Source of the DNA: Bifidobacterium mellis
GTDB lineage: Bacteria; Actinomycetota; Actinomycetes; Actinomycetales; Bifidobacteriaceae
DNA length: 64,000 nucleotides
Assembly: GCF_000967265.1 (NCBI RefSeq)
Contig: NZ_KQ033885.1
Location: 343,878-407,877, forward strand
Reading direction: 5' to 3'
The notes beneath the pieces are model-generated. The model made no database searches. It was given only the letters and a program-made list of their open reading frames with translations, and was not told where the DNA came from. The translations under genes were made by a program, and so were the position numbers. Shown one piece after another: positions 35,309 to 44,950 of the stretch (positions are counted from its first letter, which is position 1; every line of letters begins with the position of its first letter).

Positions 35309-35339
35309 GGGGCATCACCTCCTAAGGAATGCCTGGGAA

Positions 35340-35358
35340 CTGCTATCCACGATAACAG
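35340..35358. promoter_or_regulatory. Inverted repeat between the divergent kinase and helicase genes
   Basis: CTGCTATC (35340-35347) and GATAACAG (35351-35358) are inverted repeats matching at 7 of 8 positions around a 3-base centre. They lie in the 155-base intergenic region shared by the divergent genes. This is a candidate operator; no convincing promoter pair was found with it. Confidence 0.35.
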
Positions 35359-35463
35359 CACGCCGCTCCCGATCGGTCATCCTTTCAACCGCCCAAGGAT
35401 GGTCCCGGACCAGCGGCTTCCGGGGCCTGCGGATGGACCATGCCGGACCCTATTCTTGTAGCT

Positions 35464-38400
35464 ATGAGCAAGCAGCCACCGGTGGATCCGCAAGAGGCCA
35501 TGGAACCGGTCCGCGCCCTTATCGGCGATCGGCTCCGGAACGGGGAGGGTCGGCCCACCCGTGCCCTGGTGGTGGCTGGTCCTCCCCGCAGCGGCAAGAC
35601 CAGGCTGGCTACCCGGGCCCTGCTAGCCGGCATGGAACGGTTCGGCGACGGTGCCAGCATGGCCGTATCAGGTAGGACCGCAGCCGACCAGGTCAGCCGC
35701 CAGGTCATTCTTGAGCGGGGGAGATCCGACCGTACCCGACCTGTCGGCACCCTGCAGGCCCTGGCCTTCCGTCTGCTGACACGGTCCCGGCTGGCCCAGG
35801 GAGGCCGCAATCCGCTCCTGCCCAGGCTGCTCAACGGCGCCGAGGAGGATGCCCTGCTCAGGCAGGTCATGACCGTCCACCTGGAGCATGTCCAGGCCGG
35901 GGACGACTGCGCGGTCTGCCGACTCCTGGAACGCTACTTTCGCAACGGGGCGGGCTGGTCCTCCGTCCTGGTCGGCGACGGACAGGGACGGGTCGTAGGG
36001 GTCGCCGACAGGTTCATCGCCCAGCTACGGGACATGTTCGCCCGCATGACGGAACTGGGCCTGGGCAGGGGGGACCGGGATCAGCTTCTGGATGCCCTGG
36101 CCGTCCAGCCCATGGACCCCGACCGCCGCGATCGGCTGGGCCTGCAGTGGCGGCTGGCCTTCGCCCTGGAGGACGAATACCGCCAGAGCATCACCGAGAG
36201 CTACCCGGATGAATTCCGTCTGGACCCCTCCATGCTCATGGTCGAAGCCTCCCGCAGCCTGGATGGACTGGCTGATGACGACCTGCCCGACCTGTTGGTC
36301 GTGGACGATTGGCAGGACGTCACCCTGGCCGGGATGGGCCTGCTGCAGGGGTTGAACCGGGCCGGTTGCCGACTTCTTCTGGTGGGCAATCCCGACCAGT
36401 CGGTCCAGTCCTTCCGTGGCTCCTATCCGGAATTTCTGGCCACTCGTCTGACGACCCTGGCCAAGCCTGTGCCAGGTGACGCCGCCCCCCTTCTGGCCCA
36501 GGACTTCGCCTGCCTGGGCGCCGCCACCCTGACCCTGAAACCCCGGAGGATGGTGGTTCCGAAAGCAGTCGAAGAACATACCGAAGGCCGCCAGGGTTCA
36601 GATTCGGCGGCTCCGGGTTCCTACGCCGATCTGGTGGCTGCCAGGGTCAGCCTGGGCATCGCCGGGGTTGAGGAGGACGATACCCCCCTGCCTGCCAGAC
36701 CTGGCAAGCTGCCCGCCTGGCCCGGCGCCGGACCGGTGGCGCCTCTGACCGACGGCGACAGTCTTATCCGCGACGGCAGCGTGCAGACCAGGCTCTTCCG
36801 CACCCCCGACCAGGAGGATGACGACCTGGTCTGGCAGGTCAAGCATGAGTTCCTGGCCCAGAAACGTGACTGGAACGACATGGCCGTCATCGCCCACGAC
36901 AACATGACACTACGCACGCTGGGCCGCAAACTGCGTGTGCAGGGCGTGCCGGTGCGCTTCTCCTCAGTGACCCGTCCGCTCAGCCAGGAGCCAGCCATCC
37001 AGGGTCTCTTTGCCATGGTCGAGCTGGCCCAGTCGGTACTGGACCCTGGAACTGCCGGAAGCGACCCGGACGATCCTGCCCAGGTGGCCGCCTGGATCCG
37101 TTCGCGCCTGCGCACCCTGATGGCCGGCCCCCTCTTCCGGGTCCCCGCCACCGCCGCTCGTGCAGAGCGTCCCGTCAGGATGGAGCGCCTGGAGTCCATC
37201 ATGGAGACCATGGCCGCATTGGCCCCCCTGTCCGGCCAGCAGGGAAGCGAGTCGGACTCGTCGGGCACCTTGGACGATCTGCCGCTCCTTGGACAGGCCT
37301 GGCGGACCTGGGTGGAGGATCTGGCCGAGCGGCGGGCTCAGCGGGACCGTTCATCCGGCATCAGTGTCGACGATTCCCTGTTGGCCAGGCATGATTCCGT
37401 CGAGTCAGGGGCAGCGTCCGGTCCCTTCTCCACTGCCTCGGCCCCCGACCAGCCTGTGGATCTGGGCGACCGGGATGCCCAACGGCCAGCCATTCTTTCC
37501 GTTCAGGCCCTGGAGACCCTGCTGGTTCTGGACCCGGATGACCGATCCTCGGGAATCATCCTGGAGGCCATGACCGCCATCGCCGGAGGTCGCCGGGAGG
37601 ATCCTGACGTCCAGGTTCTGGACAAGGCCTTGCAGGTTCTGCGTCTGACGGCCACCCGCATCAGCGCCCTGGAGGACCGTCAGCCCCAATACGTGCTCTG
37701 GGAGGCCTGGCGGAGCCTGGACCTTGCCGACGACTGGCAGCGGAGGGCCCTGATGGCCACCCAGGAGGGGGAGGAGGCCAACGACCGTCTGGACGCGCTC
37801 ATGCGGCTCTTCCAGTACGCGGCCGGCTCCCGTCGTTTCCCCACGGTCGAGGCCTTCATGGACCAGGTGCGCACCATGCAGATTGAGGCCGACTCCCTGG
37901 CGCGGATCGGGCCCATCGAGCACGCCGTCACCCTGACCACACCCGCCGGCGCTGCCGCCCTGGCCACCGACTGGCCCCTGGTCTGGCTGCCCGCCGTCCA
38001 GGACGGTGTCTGGCCCAATCTGATTCCCCGGGACACCATGTTCGGAGCCGAGGAGCTGGCCGACCTGGTCCTGCACGACCGCATCGGTGACCCCCTGGCG
38101 GACACGCTCAGCCACGATCCTGCCCTGCGCTCCATCCTCTACGCTGAGAAGAAGGGCTTTCTGGAGGCGCTGACCCGGGCCCGGACCCAGGTGCGCATCA
38201 GCGCGGTCTGGAACGATGACCTGGTTCCATCGGACTTCCTCTACGGTTACCTGCCCGAACGCTATCCACGCACCGCGGATATGAGTCAGGCCGAATTCAG
38301 CATGGTCGGTGCTGGCTCAGGCGGCAGTGAGCGCTACGGGGGGCTGGAGGTGTCTGCCAGGGGTCTGACGGCGGCCGCCCGGTCCATCCTGGCTGTCCAG

Positions 38401-40044
38401 GCGCTGCTTCCGGAGGACCAGATTGACCGTGACCGGGTGGACGATGCCGTACAAACCCTGCGGCTGCTGGTCGACCAGGGTCAGGATTCGGCCGATCCAC
38501 GGCATTGGCCCTTCCTCTACGACCAGTCGACATTGGATCAGCATGTCCCAGACGGACAGTCCACGGTTGGGTCGGCCCCGGACCGGCATGCCTCAGATGA
38601 GCAGGTTTCGGATGAAGGGGCCCCGGTTGAGCAGGCTGCCGGGTCAAGGGCTGTGGCCGCCGCAGGTGTCGCATCGGTTGTTGAAAAGGACCGTGCCTCC
38701 CGTTCCGCACCGGCTTCCTCCAATCAAAACACCCAGGCGGGTCCAACCCATGACCGTGACCAGCGTCATGAGCACCGCCACGAACACGGGTCCGACCGCC
38801 AGGTGGTTCTCCTTTCACCCTCGGCGGTCGATGCCATCTGGAACTGCCCCCTGGAGTGGGCCTTGGGTGATCAGTTCTCCGGCCCATCCCCATCCAGGGT
38901 GCCCACGGAGTTCGGCTCTCTGATACATAAGGTGGCCAGTGAGGGCACAGCCCAGGGTCTGGACCGTCCCGGCCATGGCGACCCGGACACCCGCCAGCAG
39001 CAGGTGCGGGATGCACTTCTGGACATCTACCAGGATCTGGCTCCCCAGGAGCAGCGTCTGCGGGACCCGGACGAGCTCTATGACCAACGCGGTCGCAGCA
39101 GTCGGGTGGAGCCCATCCTGGACAACCTGGCCTCTTATTTCGTCCGCTCCTCGGATTCCGAATACGGCCTGGGGGGCAAGAGCCCGGTCCCGGTCGGCGA
39201 CCTGCTGGGCGTGCAGAGCGAGCGCTCATTTGATGTCAGCCTGTCCGTGGAGGACCTGGTTCCACTTTGGAAGGCCACCTTCCCTGACAGGCCCCTGGAT
39301 GCCGACGGGCTCTTCGCCCTGATGTCCGGCCTGGTCGACGGCTTCCCTTCAGCCCTGGATGCCAGGACCACGGTCAGGCTGACCGGTCGTATCGACCGTC
39401 TGGAGGTCAGGTCCCTGCCCGAGGGCATCCGTCTGCGGCTGGTGGACTACAAGACCGGCAGAGTCCCCTATACCCAGGGGCAGCTCTTCAACGACCTGCA
39501 GCTGGTCTGCTATCAGCTGGGACTGGCCTTCCCGCCCACTCCTGGCAGCAGCCCGGAGGTAGGGGAGGCCTGGAGTCTGCCCCAGGCCCCCGATCTGGAG
39601 AGGACCGAGGGGATGAAGCTGAGCCAGTCCCTGCTCCTGCAGCTGCAGACCCCGCCCAAGGATGAGAAAACGGGGTTGCGCCGGGAGGAGATGGCCTACC
39701 AGCCTCCACTGTTCGAGCGCGACAGGCTGGTCACCATCGCCCAGCCCAGAACCGGCATGCCCTCCCCGCTCAAATCAAAGGCCGAGCCTGCGGACCTGCC
39801 TGAGCAGGTGCCGCCTGGGGTGGATGCGGACCTGTGGGCCATGGTCCGAGCCTCCAGAGTCTCCTCCCAGGCTGTATGGGGGCTGACCATGATAGCCAGG
39901 GTCTTCTTCGCCGCCGGAGTCAAGCTGACGGCCGGTCGGGATGATGCGGTCTTCGACCCTGCCCGTTGTCATCGGGCCGGCAATGGGCAGGAATGCCAGG
40001 CATGGCAACTGGTGGCACCCAATCTACTGGAGGATCAGGAATGA
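35464..40044 (+). CDS. AdnA-like helicase-nuclease subunit (UvrD/AddB type, PD-(D/E)XK nuclease)
   Basis: The 1,526-residue protein has an N-terminal superfamily 1 helicase-like module: Walker A AGPPRSGKT near 38, a motif II relative VVDDWQDV near 281 where DExQD is usual, and motif III VGNPDQSVQSFRGSYPE near 305. A variable, polar linker (about 1020-1110) leads to a C-terminal nuclease with GRIDRL and the catalytic VDYKTGR near 1330. Cysteines occur in NCPLEW and CHRAGNGQEC, possible metal ligands. Paired with the next gene it resembles actinobacterial AdnAB, which resects double-strand breaks like RecBCD. ATG 35464 is preferred; ATG 35440 is possible. TATTCT at 35451-35456 could be a -10 for a nearly leaderless message. 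Confidence 0.8.
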   Translation: MSKQPPVDPQEAMEPVRALIGDRLRNGEGRPTRALVVAGPPRSGKTRLATRALLAGMERFGDGASMAVSGRTAADQVSRQVILERGRSDRTRPVGTLQALAFRLLTRSRLAQGGRNPLLPRLLNGAEEDALLRQVMTVHLEHVQAGDDCAVCRLLERYFRNGAGWSSVLVGDGQGRVVGVADRFIAQLRDMFARMTELGLGRGDRDQLLDALAVQPMDPDRRDRLGLQWRLAFALEDEYRQSITESYPDEFRLDPSMLMVEASRSLDGLADDDLPDLLVVDDWQDVTLAGMGLLQGLNRAGCRLLLVGNPDQSVQSFRGSYPEFLATRLTTLAKPVPGDAAPLLAQDFACLGAATLTLKPRRMVVPKAVEEHTEGRQGSDSAAPGSYADLVAARVSLGIAGVEEDDTPLPARPGKLPAWPGAGPVAPLTDGDSLIRDGSVQTRLFRTPDQEDDDLVWQVKHEFLAQKRDWNDMAVIAHDNMTLRTLGRKLRVQGVPVRFSSVTRPLSQEPAIQGLFAMVELAQSVLDPGTAGSDPDDPAQVAAWIRSRLRTLMAGPLFRVPATAARAERPVRMERLESIMETMAALAPLSGQQGSESDSSGTLDDLPLLGQAWRTWVEDLAERRAQRDRSSGISVDDSLLARHDSVESGAASGPFSTASAPDQPVDLGDRDAQRPAILSVQALETLLVLDPDDRSSGIILEAMTAIAGGRREDPDVQVLDKALQVLRLTATRISALEDRQPQYVLWEAWRSLDLADDWQRRALMATQEGEEANDRLDALMRLFQYAAGSRRFPTVEAFMDQVRTMQIEADSLARIGPIEHAVTLTTPAGAAALATDWPLVWLPAVQDGVWPNLIPRDTMFGAEELADLVLHDRIGDPLADTLSHDPALRSILYAEKKGFLEALTRARTQVRISAVWNDDLVPSDFLYGYLPERYPRTADMSQAEFSMVGAGSGGSERYGGLEVSARGLTAAARSILAVQALLPEDQIDRDRVDDAVQTLRLLVDQGQDSADPRHWPFLYDQSTLDQHVPDGQSTVGSAPDRHASDEQVSDEGAPVEQAAGSRAVAAAGVASVVEKDRASRSAPASSNQNTQAGPTHDRDQRHEHRHEHGSDRQVVLLSPSAVDAIWNCPLEWALGDQFSGPSPSRVPTEFGSLIHKVASEGTAQGLDRPGHGDPDTRQQQVRDALLDIYQDLAPQEQRLRDPDELYDQRGRSSRVEPILDNLASYFVRSSDSEYGLGGKSPVPVGDLLGVQSERSFDVSLSVEDLVPLWKATFPDRPLDADGLFALMSGLVDGFPSALDARTTVRLTGRIDRLEVRSLPEGIRLRLVDYKTGRVPYTQGQLFNDLQLVCYQLGLAFPPTPGSSPEVGEAWSLPQAPDLERTEGMKLSQSLLLQLQTPPKDEKTGLRREEMAYQPPLFERDRLVTIAQPRTGMPSPLKSKAEPADLPEQVPPGVDADLWAMVRASRVSSQAVWGLTMIARVFFAAGVKLTAGRDDAVFDPARCHRAGNGQECQAWQLVAPNLLEDQE

Positions 40045-43000
40045 AGCAGACTGCCGAACAGTCCGCCATCGTCGATGCGGATGTGAACGAGGATCTTCTG
40101 GTGGTGGCCGGTGCCGGCTCGGGCAAGACCATGACCATGACCAGCCGGATCATCGCCCTGATTCGCCGGGGAGTGCCCTCCGAGCAGATTCTGGGGTTGA
40201 CCTTCACCCGCAAGGCTGCCTCAGAACTCCAGTCCAGGGTGGGGGCGGCTGTCATCCGACGCGACCAGGGCAGAGGAGCCTCGGGCCTGGACCCTGAACG
40301 CAACTTCCTCAAGCCGACCGTGTCCACCTATGACGCCTTCTTCCAGTCCATCGTGCGCCAGTACGGTCTGCTGGTGGGCATGGATCAGGACACCCGTCCC
40401 CTGAGCTCGGCGGGGGCCTACCAGCTGGCCTCCCAGGTGGTCGCCGACCATCTGGATCTGATCTTTCCTGCCGGTTCCTCGGCGCAGGATGGCGACTCCG
40501 ACGACCTGGGCTCCGCGACCTTCTCGACCACGGTCAACCGGGTTCTGGGGCTGACCGGAGCGGTGACCACCTCCATGATCAGCAGCGACTGCCCGGATTT
40601 CGACCAGGCTGTGGAGCGGATCCGCGCATGGGACAGGGCTTTTGTGGATCGTGCGGACCGGCTCATCGGCGACCAGCTCGTGCCGGCCACCGAGCCCACA
40701 GTCAGCACCTCACCGCCCAAGCGAAGCAAGAAGGAGACCGACGAGCACTATCAGGGTAAAATTAAGGACTTCCAAGACAAGCGGCAGAGCATTCGCCTCT
40801 ACCGGGTGGATGCCATGCGACGGGCCGTCCTGACACGCGAGAAGCTGCTGACCCTGGTCCAGGACTACCAGCAGGCCAAGCGCCAGGCCAACATGGCCGA
40901 GTTCGGCGACTTCACCCTGGCCGCCTTCCAGCTGGTCGAGCGTTTTCCCTCCATCAGCGCCCAGCTGAGGCGCCGCTACAGCCACGTCTTTCTGGATGAA
41001 TACCAGGACACCTCCACCACCCAGGCCCTGCTTCTGGCGGCCATCTTCCATCCGCAGAATCGGCAGGAGGATCAGGGGAGTGCGGACCAGGCTCCCGGCA
41101 GGTCGGCCGTGACCGCCGTGGGCGACCCCTTCCAGTCCATCTATGCCTGGCGCGGGGCCAGTCCCGGGGCCTTCCGCACCTTCCAGGCCCAGTTCGGCAT
41201 GTTGGCCGACCGACCCGACTCCGGCAGCGGTCCCCTGTCTGGCGTGACAACCTTTGGGCGCTCGCAGGACCAGGACCCGCTGACCCTGTCGCGCACCTTC
41301 CGCAACTCCAGCTGGGTGCTCAAGGCCGCCAACCAGCTGACAGTCCCTCTACGTCACAGGGGCCAGGAGAGCCGGTCCGAAGCGGAACTGCGCGAGGTGG
41401 ACGTGGCCAGGCTCCGTCCCCGTGAGGATGCCGACCCGGGTACCGTGGGCCTCTTGGGCTATGCCACCGGCGGCCAGGAGATCGATGGTGTGGTCAGGTT
41501 CGCCCTCAGGGCACGCGAGCTCTATGGCAACCAAGGCGACGCACCGCACGTGGCTGTTCTCTTCCGCTCCAAGGCTGCCCTGCCCAGGTACCGTCAGGCC
41601 TTGGAGGCTGCGGGACTGAGCTGCCAGGTCGTCGGGTACTCCTCCCTCTTCGACCGGCCCGAGGTCATGGATCTCAGAGCCCTGCTCTCCCTGATCTGCG
41701 ACCACACCGACAGCGATTCCCTGATGCGCCTGCTGGCCTCGGCCCGGTTCGGCATGGACGCGGCCGACCTGAGCGCTCTGGCCTCCCTGGCCACCAAGGT
41801 CAACGAGGACAGCCAGTACCGGGCCCTGGTCCGTGCCGGCCTGGTCGAGTCCGACCCCGATCCGCGCCGTCGTCGCGAGGATCTGCACCGTTACCGTGAC
41901 CAGGTTCCCAACGACGTCTTCCTGGTGGACCTGTTGCTGCGCGATGACCTGCCGGACCTCTTGAAGAACTCCGGGCTCTCTGCCAGGGGACGGGTCCTGG
42001 CCGCCGAGGCCGCCCGGGTCATCTGCCAGGTCCAGGCCGAGTCCTCGGCCCCCCTGCGTCAGGTGGTCATCGCCGCCATCCGTGCCCTGGACCTGGACGT
42101 GGACCTGGTACTGGCCCGCTCCCTGGCCAATCCTGAACGTCCTCTGGAGCCCAGCCAGGCCAAGGCAGGCATTCAGGCCCTGCTGGACCAGGTGGATGTC
42201 TACCTGTCCGAGCTGCCCCAAGGCCTGGGGCCCAGCCTGCGCGGGTTCGTCTCCTGGCTGTCCTCGCTGGACCAGAGCCCCGAAATGCCCACTGACGGGG
42301 ACGACCGACAGGCCGACGTGGCCCTGATGACCGTTCACCAGGCCAAGGGTCTGGAATGGGATGCCGTGGCGGTGGTCGGGCTCAAGCGTGGAGCCTTCCC
42401 CAGCAGCCAGGGCGACCGGCTCACGGTCAAGCCCGCCTCGAATCAGCCGGTGGTCCCATCTTCGGACGGCCCGGTCTACCAGTACAACTGCACGGCCCGT
42501 ACCTGGCTGGTCGATCCCCAGGCCGTGCCGGTGCCGGTCCGGGCTGATGCCATGATCCTGCCCCACTTTCCCCACGACGCCCCCCTAGGAGCCGACCCTG
42601 AGGACCTGCTGGGTCGACTGGACCTGGCGGGCCTGGAGGAGGAGGCCACGGGCCTGTCCCGGGAGAGCGGACTGGACGACCAGGCACGCCCGGTCCAGGC
42701 CGATGCCATCGCCCCCTCTCAGCGCGAACAGTATGGCCGTCGGCTGCTGGACGACGAGCGACGGCTGATCTACGTGGCCTCGACCAGGGCCCGGCATGAC
42801 CTGCTGCTTACCTTCAGTCAGGATTCCCAGGCGGAGTCTGCGGCTCTGAATACGCCGGCTCCGGACCCGGATAAGGCTTCCAACTTCTGGACCGAGCTGG
42901 TGGAGCTCTTCCAGGATGAGCCCGATGCGGTCAGGCTGGAGCAGGCAGAGGATGCTCGGGAGGGCCAGCCAACGCCGCCCTTGGGGCTCTTTGTCGGTGA

Positions 43001-44081
43001 GCACGCCCAGTCCTACCGCCAGGCCATCGTCGACCGTGCCCTGGAAGGGGTGGATCAGGTCGCCGCCCGAGATGGCCAGCGTGATCAGGCGCTTTGGCCC
43101 CAGGTTCTGAATGCGCGCACACGCGAAGCTTTGAATCGCTCGGTCGCCTGGGTGCACGCCGGAAAAGCAGGCGCCCTCGTAATGCCTGAGGAGGGCGATG
43201 ACGGGCTCTACGCCAATGCGGTCCGCGTCCTGCAGGTCAGCACCGGCCGTCTGGGGGTCGCCGACGACCAGCTGCTCACGGATCTGGATCTGCTGCGGCG
43301 CACCGGTCGTCGGATCCTGGGGCATGGAGCCAGCAGCGTCACCGCCATCCAGGCCGGTTCGGCTGGGGGCGATCCCAAGATGGAGAGGGACTACTGGCAG
43401 GGGCTGGTCAGGCCCATACCCCAGGTGGCCTCCCCGCAGGCCGAGGCAGGCACCCGCTTCCACGACTGGGCCAGGCGCTTCATCCTGCCCGAAATCTCCG
43501 CCCCCCAAGGACTGGTGGACCTGCCCGATCAGGCGGAGACAGCGAACCTGCTCGATGGCCCACTGGGTCCCGGGGCCATGGCTGAGCGGGCCCGCATGCT
43601 GACCGGGCTTGACCAGGAGCGGGAGACCCTGGATCCCAAGGCCGATCCCGTTCAGGCCCGTCTGCTGACCTGGGAGCGGCGGCTGGCTGAGTCCGACTGG
43701 GCAGAGCGCACCCCCGTCTGGGTGGAACGGCCCATCGTGGCGGTGTTGGCCGGTCGCATCGTCAAGGGCAAGCTGGATGCGGTCTTCGCAGGCGGACTGG
43801 AGTCGGATCGCCCGGATCTGCGCTACACGATTGTGGACTGGAAGACCGGAGCCCGACCGCACGGAGAGGAGTCGACCAACCGCCGTCTGGTCCAGTTGGA
43901 CTTCTACCGGCTGCTCCTGTCACGCTTGGAGGGTATCAGCCTGTCGACCATCGACGCCTGCCTTTATTATGTAAGCGAAGACCGGCCCCAGGATCGACTC
44001 ATCAGGGCCCGTGCCAGGTCCGAAGAAGAAATTCTCGCATCCTTGGCCGAGGGCATACCCGAGCAGTCGGACGAGGACTGA
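40041..44081 (+). CDS. AdnB-like ATP-dependent helicase-nuclease (UvrD family)
   Basis: The 1,346-residue protein has a complete superfamily 1A helicase: AGAGSGKTMTMTSRI near 24, TFTRKAASELQ, motif II VFLDEYQDTSTTQ near 317, motif III VGDPFQSIYAWRGAS, and motif VI RLIYVASTRARHDLLL near 910. A C-terminal PD-(D/E)XK nuclease has GKLDAVF and IVDWKTGARP near 1270. It looks like the active motor of an AdnAB-type complex with the preceding protein. ATG 40041 has GGAGGATCAGGA upstream and overlaps the previous stop by four bases (ATGA), so production of both subunits is coupled. UvrD-type orphan helicase function is the alternative. Confidence 0.85.
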   Translation: MKQTAEQSAIVDADVNEDLLVVAGAGSGKTMTMTSRIIALIRRGVPSEQILGLTFTRKAASELQSRVGAAVIRRDQGRGASGLDPERNFLKPTVSTYDAFFQSIVRQYGLLVGMDQDTRPLSSAGAYQLASQVVADHLDLIFPAGSSAQDGDSDDLGSATFSTTVNRVLGLTGAVTTSMISSDCPDFDQAVERIRAWDRAFVDRADRLIGDQLVPATEPTVSTSPPKRSKKETDEHYQGKIKDFQDKRQSIRLYRVDAMRRAVLTREKLLTLVQDYQQAKRQANMAEFGDFTLAAFQLVERFPSISAQLRRRYSHVFLDEYQDTSTTQALLLAAIFHPQNRQEDQGSADQAPGRSAVTAVGDPFQSIYAWRGASPGAFRTFQAQFGMLADRPDSGSGPLSGVTTFGRSQDQDPLTLSRTFRNSSWVLKAANQLTVPLRHRGQESRSEAELREVDVARLRPREDADPGTVGLLGYATGGQEIDGVVRFALRARELYGNQGDAPHVAVLFRSKAALPRYRQALEAAGLSCQVVGYSSLFDRPEVMDLRALLSLICDHTDSDSLMRLLASARFGMDAADLSALASLATKVNEDSQYRALVRAGLVESDPDPRRRREDLHRYRDQVPNDVFLVDLLLRDDLPDLLKNSGLSARGRVLAAEAARVICQVQAESSAPLRQVVIAAIRALDLDVDLVLARSLANPERPLEPSQAKAGIQALLDQVDVYLSELPQGLGPSLRGFVSWLSSLDQSPEMPTDGDDRQADVALMTVHQAKGLEWDAVAVVGLKRGAFPSSQGDRLTVKPASNQPVVPSSDGPVYQYNCTARTWLVDPQAVPVPVRADAMILPHFPHDAPLGADPEDLLGRLDLAGLEEEATGLSRESGLDDQARPVQADAIAPSQREQYGRRLLDDERRLIYVASTRARHDLLLTFSQDSQAESAALNTPAPDPDKASNFWTELVELFQDEPDAVRLEQAEDAREGQPTPPLGLFVGEHAQSYRQAIVDRALEGVDQVAARDGQRDQALWPQVLNARTREALNRSVAWVHAGKAGALVMPEEGDDGLYANAVRVLQVSTGRLGVADDQLLTDLDLLRRTGRRILGHGASSVTAIQAGSAGGDPKMERDYWQGLVRPIPQVASPQAEAGTRFHDWARRFILPEISAPQGLVDLPDQAETANLLDGPLGPGAMAERARMLTGLDQERETLDPKADPVQARLLTWERRLAESDWAERTPVWVERPIVAVLAGRIVKGKLDAVFAGGLESDRPDLRYTIVDWKTGARPHGEESTNRRLVQLDFYRLLLSRLEGISLSTIDACLYYVSEDRPQDRLIRARARSEEEILASLAEGIPEQSDED

Positions 44082-44209
44082 GTCTGCGGCAGACCCCGCC
44101 GGACAAGGGTGATGGGTGCCGCGCATCAGCAATCATGAACAGCAGGCGATCGGCGGACGGCCCAGGGCCGTCGTGGGGCCGGGCACGCCCGAATGGAGCA
44201 ATGAGACAG

Positions 44210-44950
44210 ATGACAACGTCCAGTAGTCACGACCAGGCCTCCCTGCGGAGGGGGAGCGTGCAAATAAGACCCATGGTCTGGGCGGATATGCCCGACCTGG
44301 TGGGGACCTTTGATGCCACCTGGAAGGTGCAGGAGGATCCCGAGGGGACTGTGTCCCGGCTGAGCGCCGCGCATTTTATCCTGCATTATCTGGTGGGTGC
44401 CACCAGGGCCCGGATAGCCGTCGATGGGCAGGACTTTCTGGGGGTGACCCTGCTGGCCGAGGGGCGCGGCGAACCCTGCTTCCCCCAGGCCCAAGAGGAG
44501 CTGGAGCAGGTGGACCAGCAGCTGTCCGCCACGACCTTGGGCGCTCGGACCCTGGACCGGGCCCGCCAGTGGCAGCTGACCGAGGTCAAGTTGGAGGAGA
44601 AGTGCGGTCTGGCCGTCCCGCCCCAGGCTGAGCTGAGGCTCTTCCTGGTCTCCAGCCGTGCCCGGGGACGCGGCGTTGGCGGCGCCCTGTGGCGGGACAA
44701 CCTGGAGCATCTGGATCAGGCGGGCATCGAGCGCTTCTACCTGCATACGGACTCCTCCTGCGATGTGGGCTTCTACGACCACAAGGGCATGGAGCGGCTG
44801 GCCGAGCTCAAGGGGCGGGACCATGCCGCCTTCGCCGGGCGCGACTCCTCCGACGACCCGCAGTTCTTCGAGGGGATCGACGACATCTTCATCTATGCCG
44901 GCCGTGTGAGCGACCAGCTGGGCAGGGACGGTGATCATGGCGGCCGCTAA
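44210..44950 (+). CDS. GNAT-family N-acetyltransferase
   Basis: The 246-residue product contains a GNAT acetyl-CoA binding segment LFLVSSRARGRGVGGALWRD (about 147-166), in which R-G-R-G-V-G-G-A is the pyrophosphate loop, followed by a helix and the late-domain strands FYLHTDSSCDVGFYDHKGM. Family members acetylate amines of small molecules or proteins; the substrate is unknown. ATG 44210 was chosen with GGAG 11 bases upstream; ATG 44201 and 44135 are also in frame. The end overlaps the MFS gene start by 14 bases, so the two are probably cotranscribed. Acetyltransferase plus exporter pairs often act in detoxification, but that is a guess. Confidence 0.8.
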   Translation: MTTSSSHDQASLRRGSVQIRPMVWADMPDLVGTFDATWKVQEDPEGTVSRLSAAHFILHYLVGATRARIAVDGQDFLGVTLLAEGRGEPCFPQAQEELEQVDQQLSATTLGARTLDRARQWQLTEVKLEEKCGLAVPPQAELRLFLVSSRARGRGVGGALWRDNLEHLDQAGIERFYLHTDSSCDVGFYDHKGMERLAELKGRDHAAFAGRDSSDDPQFFEGIDDIFIYAGRVSDQLGRDGDHGGR

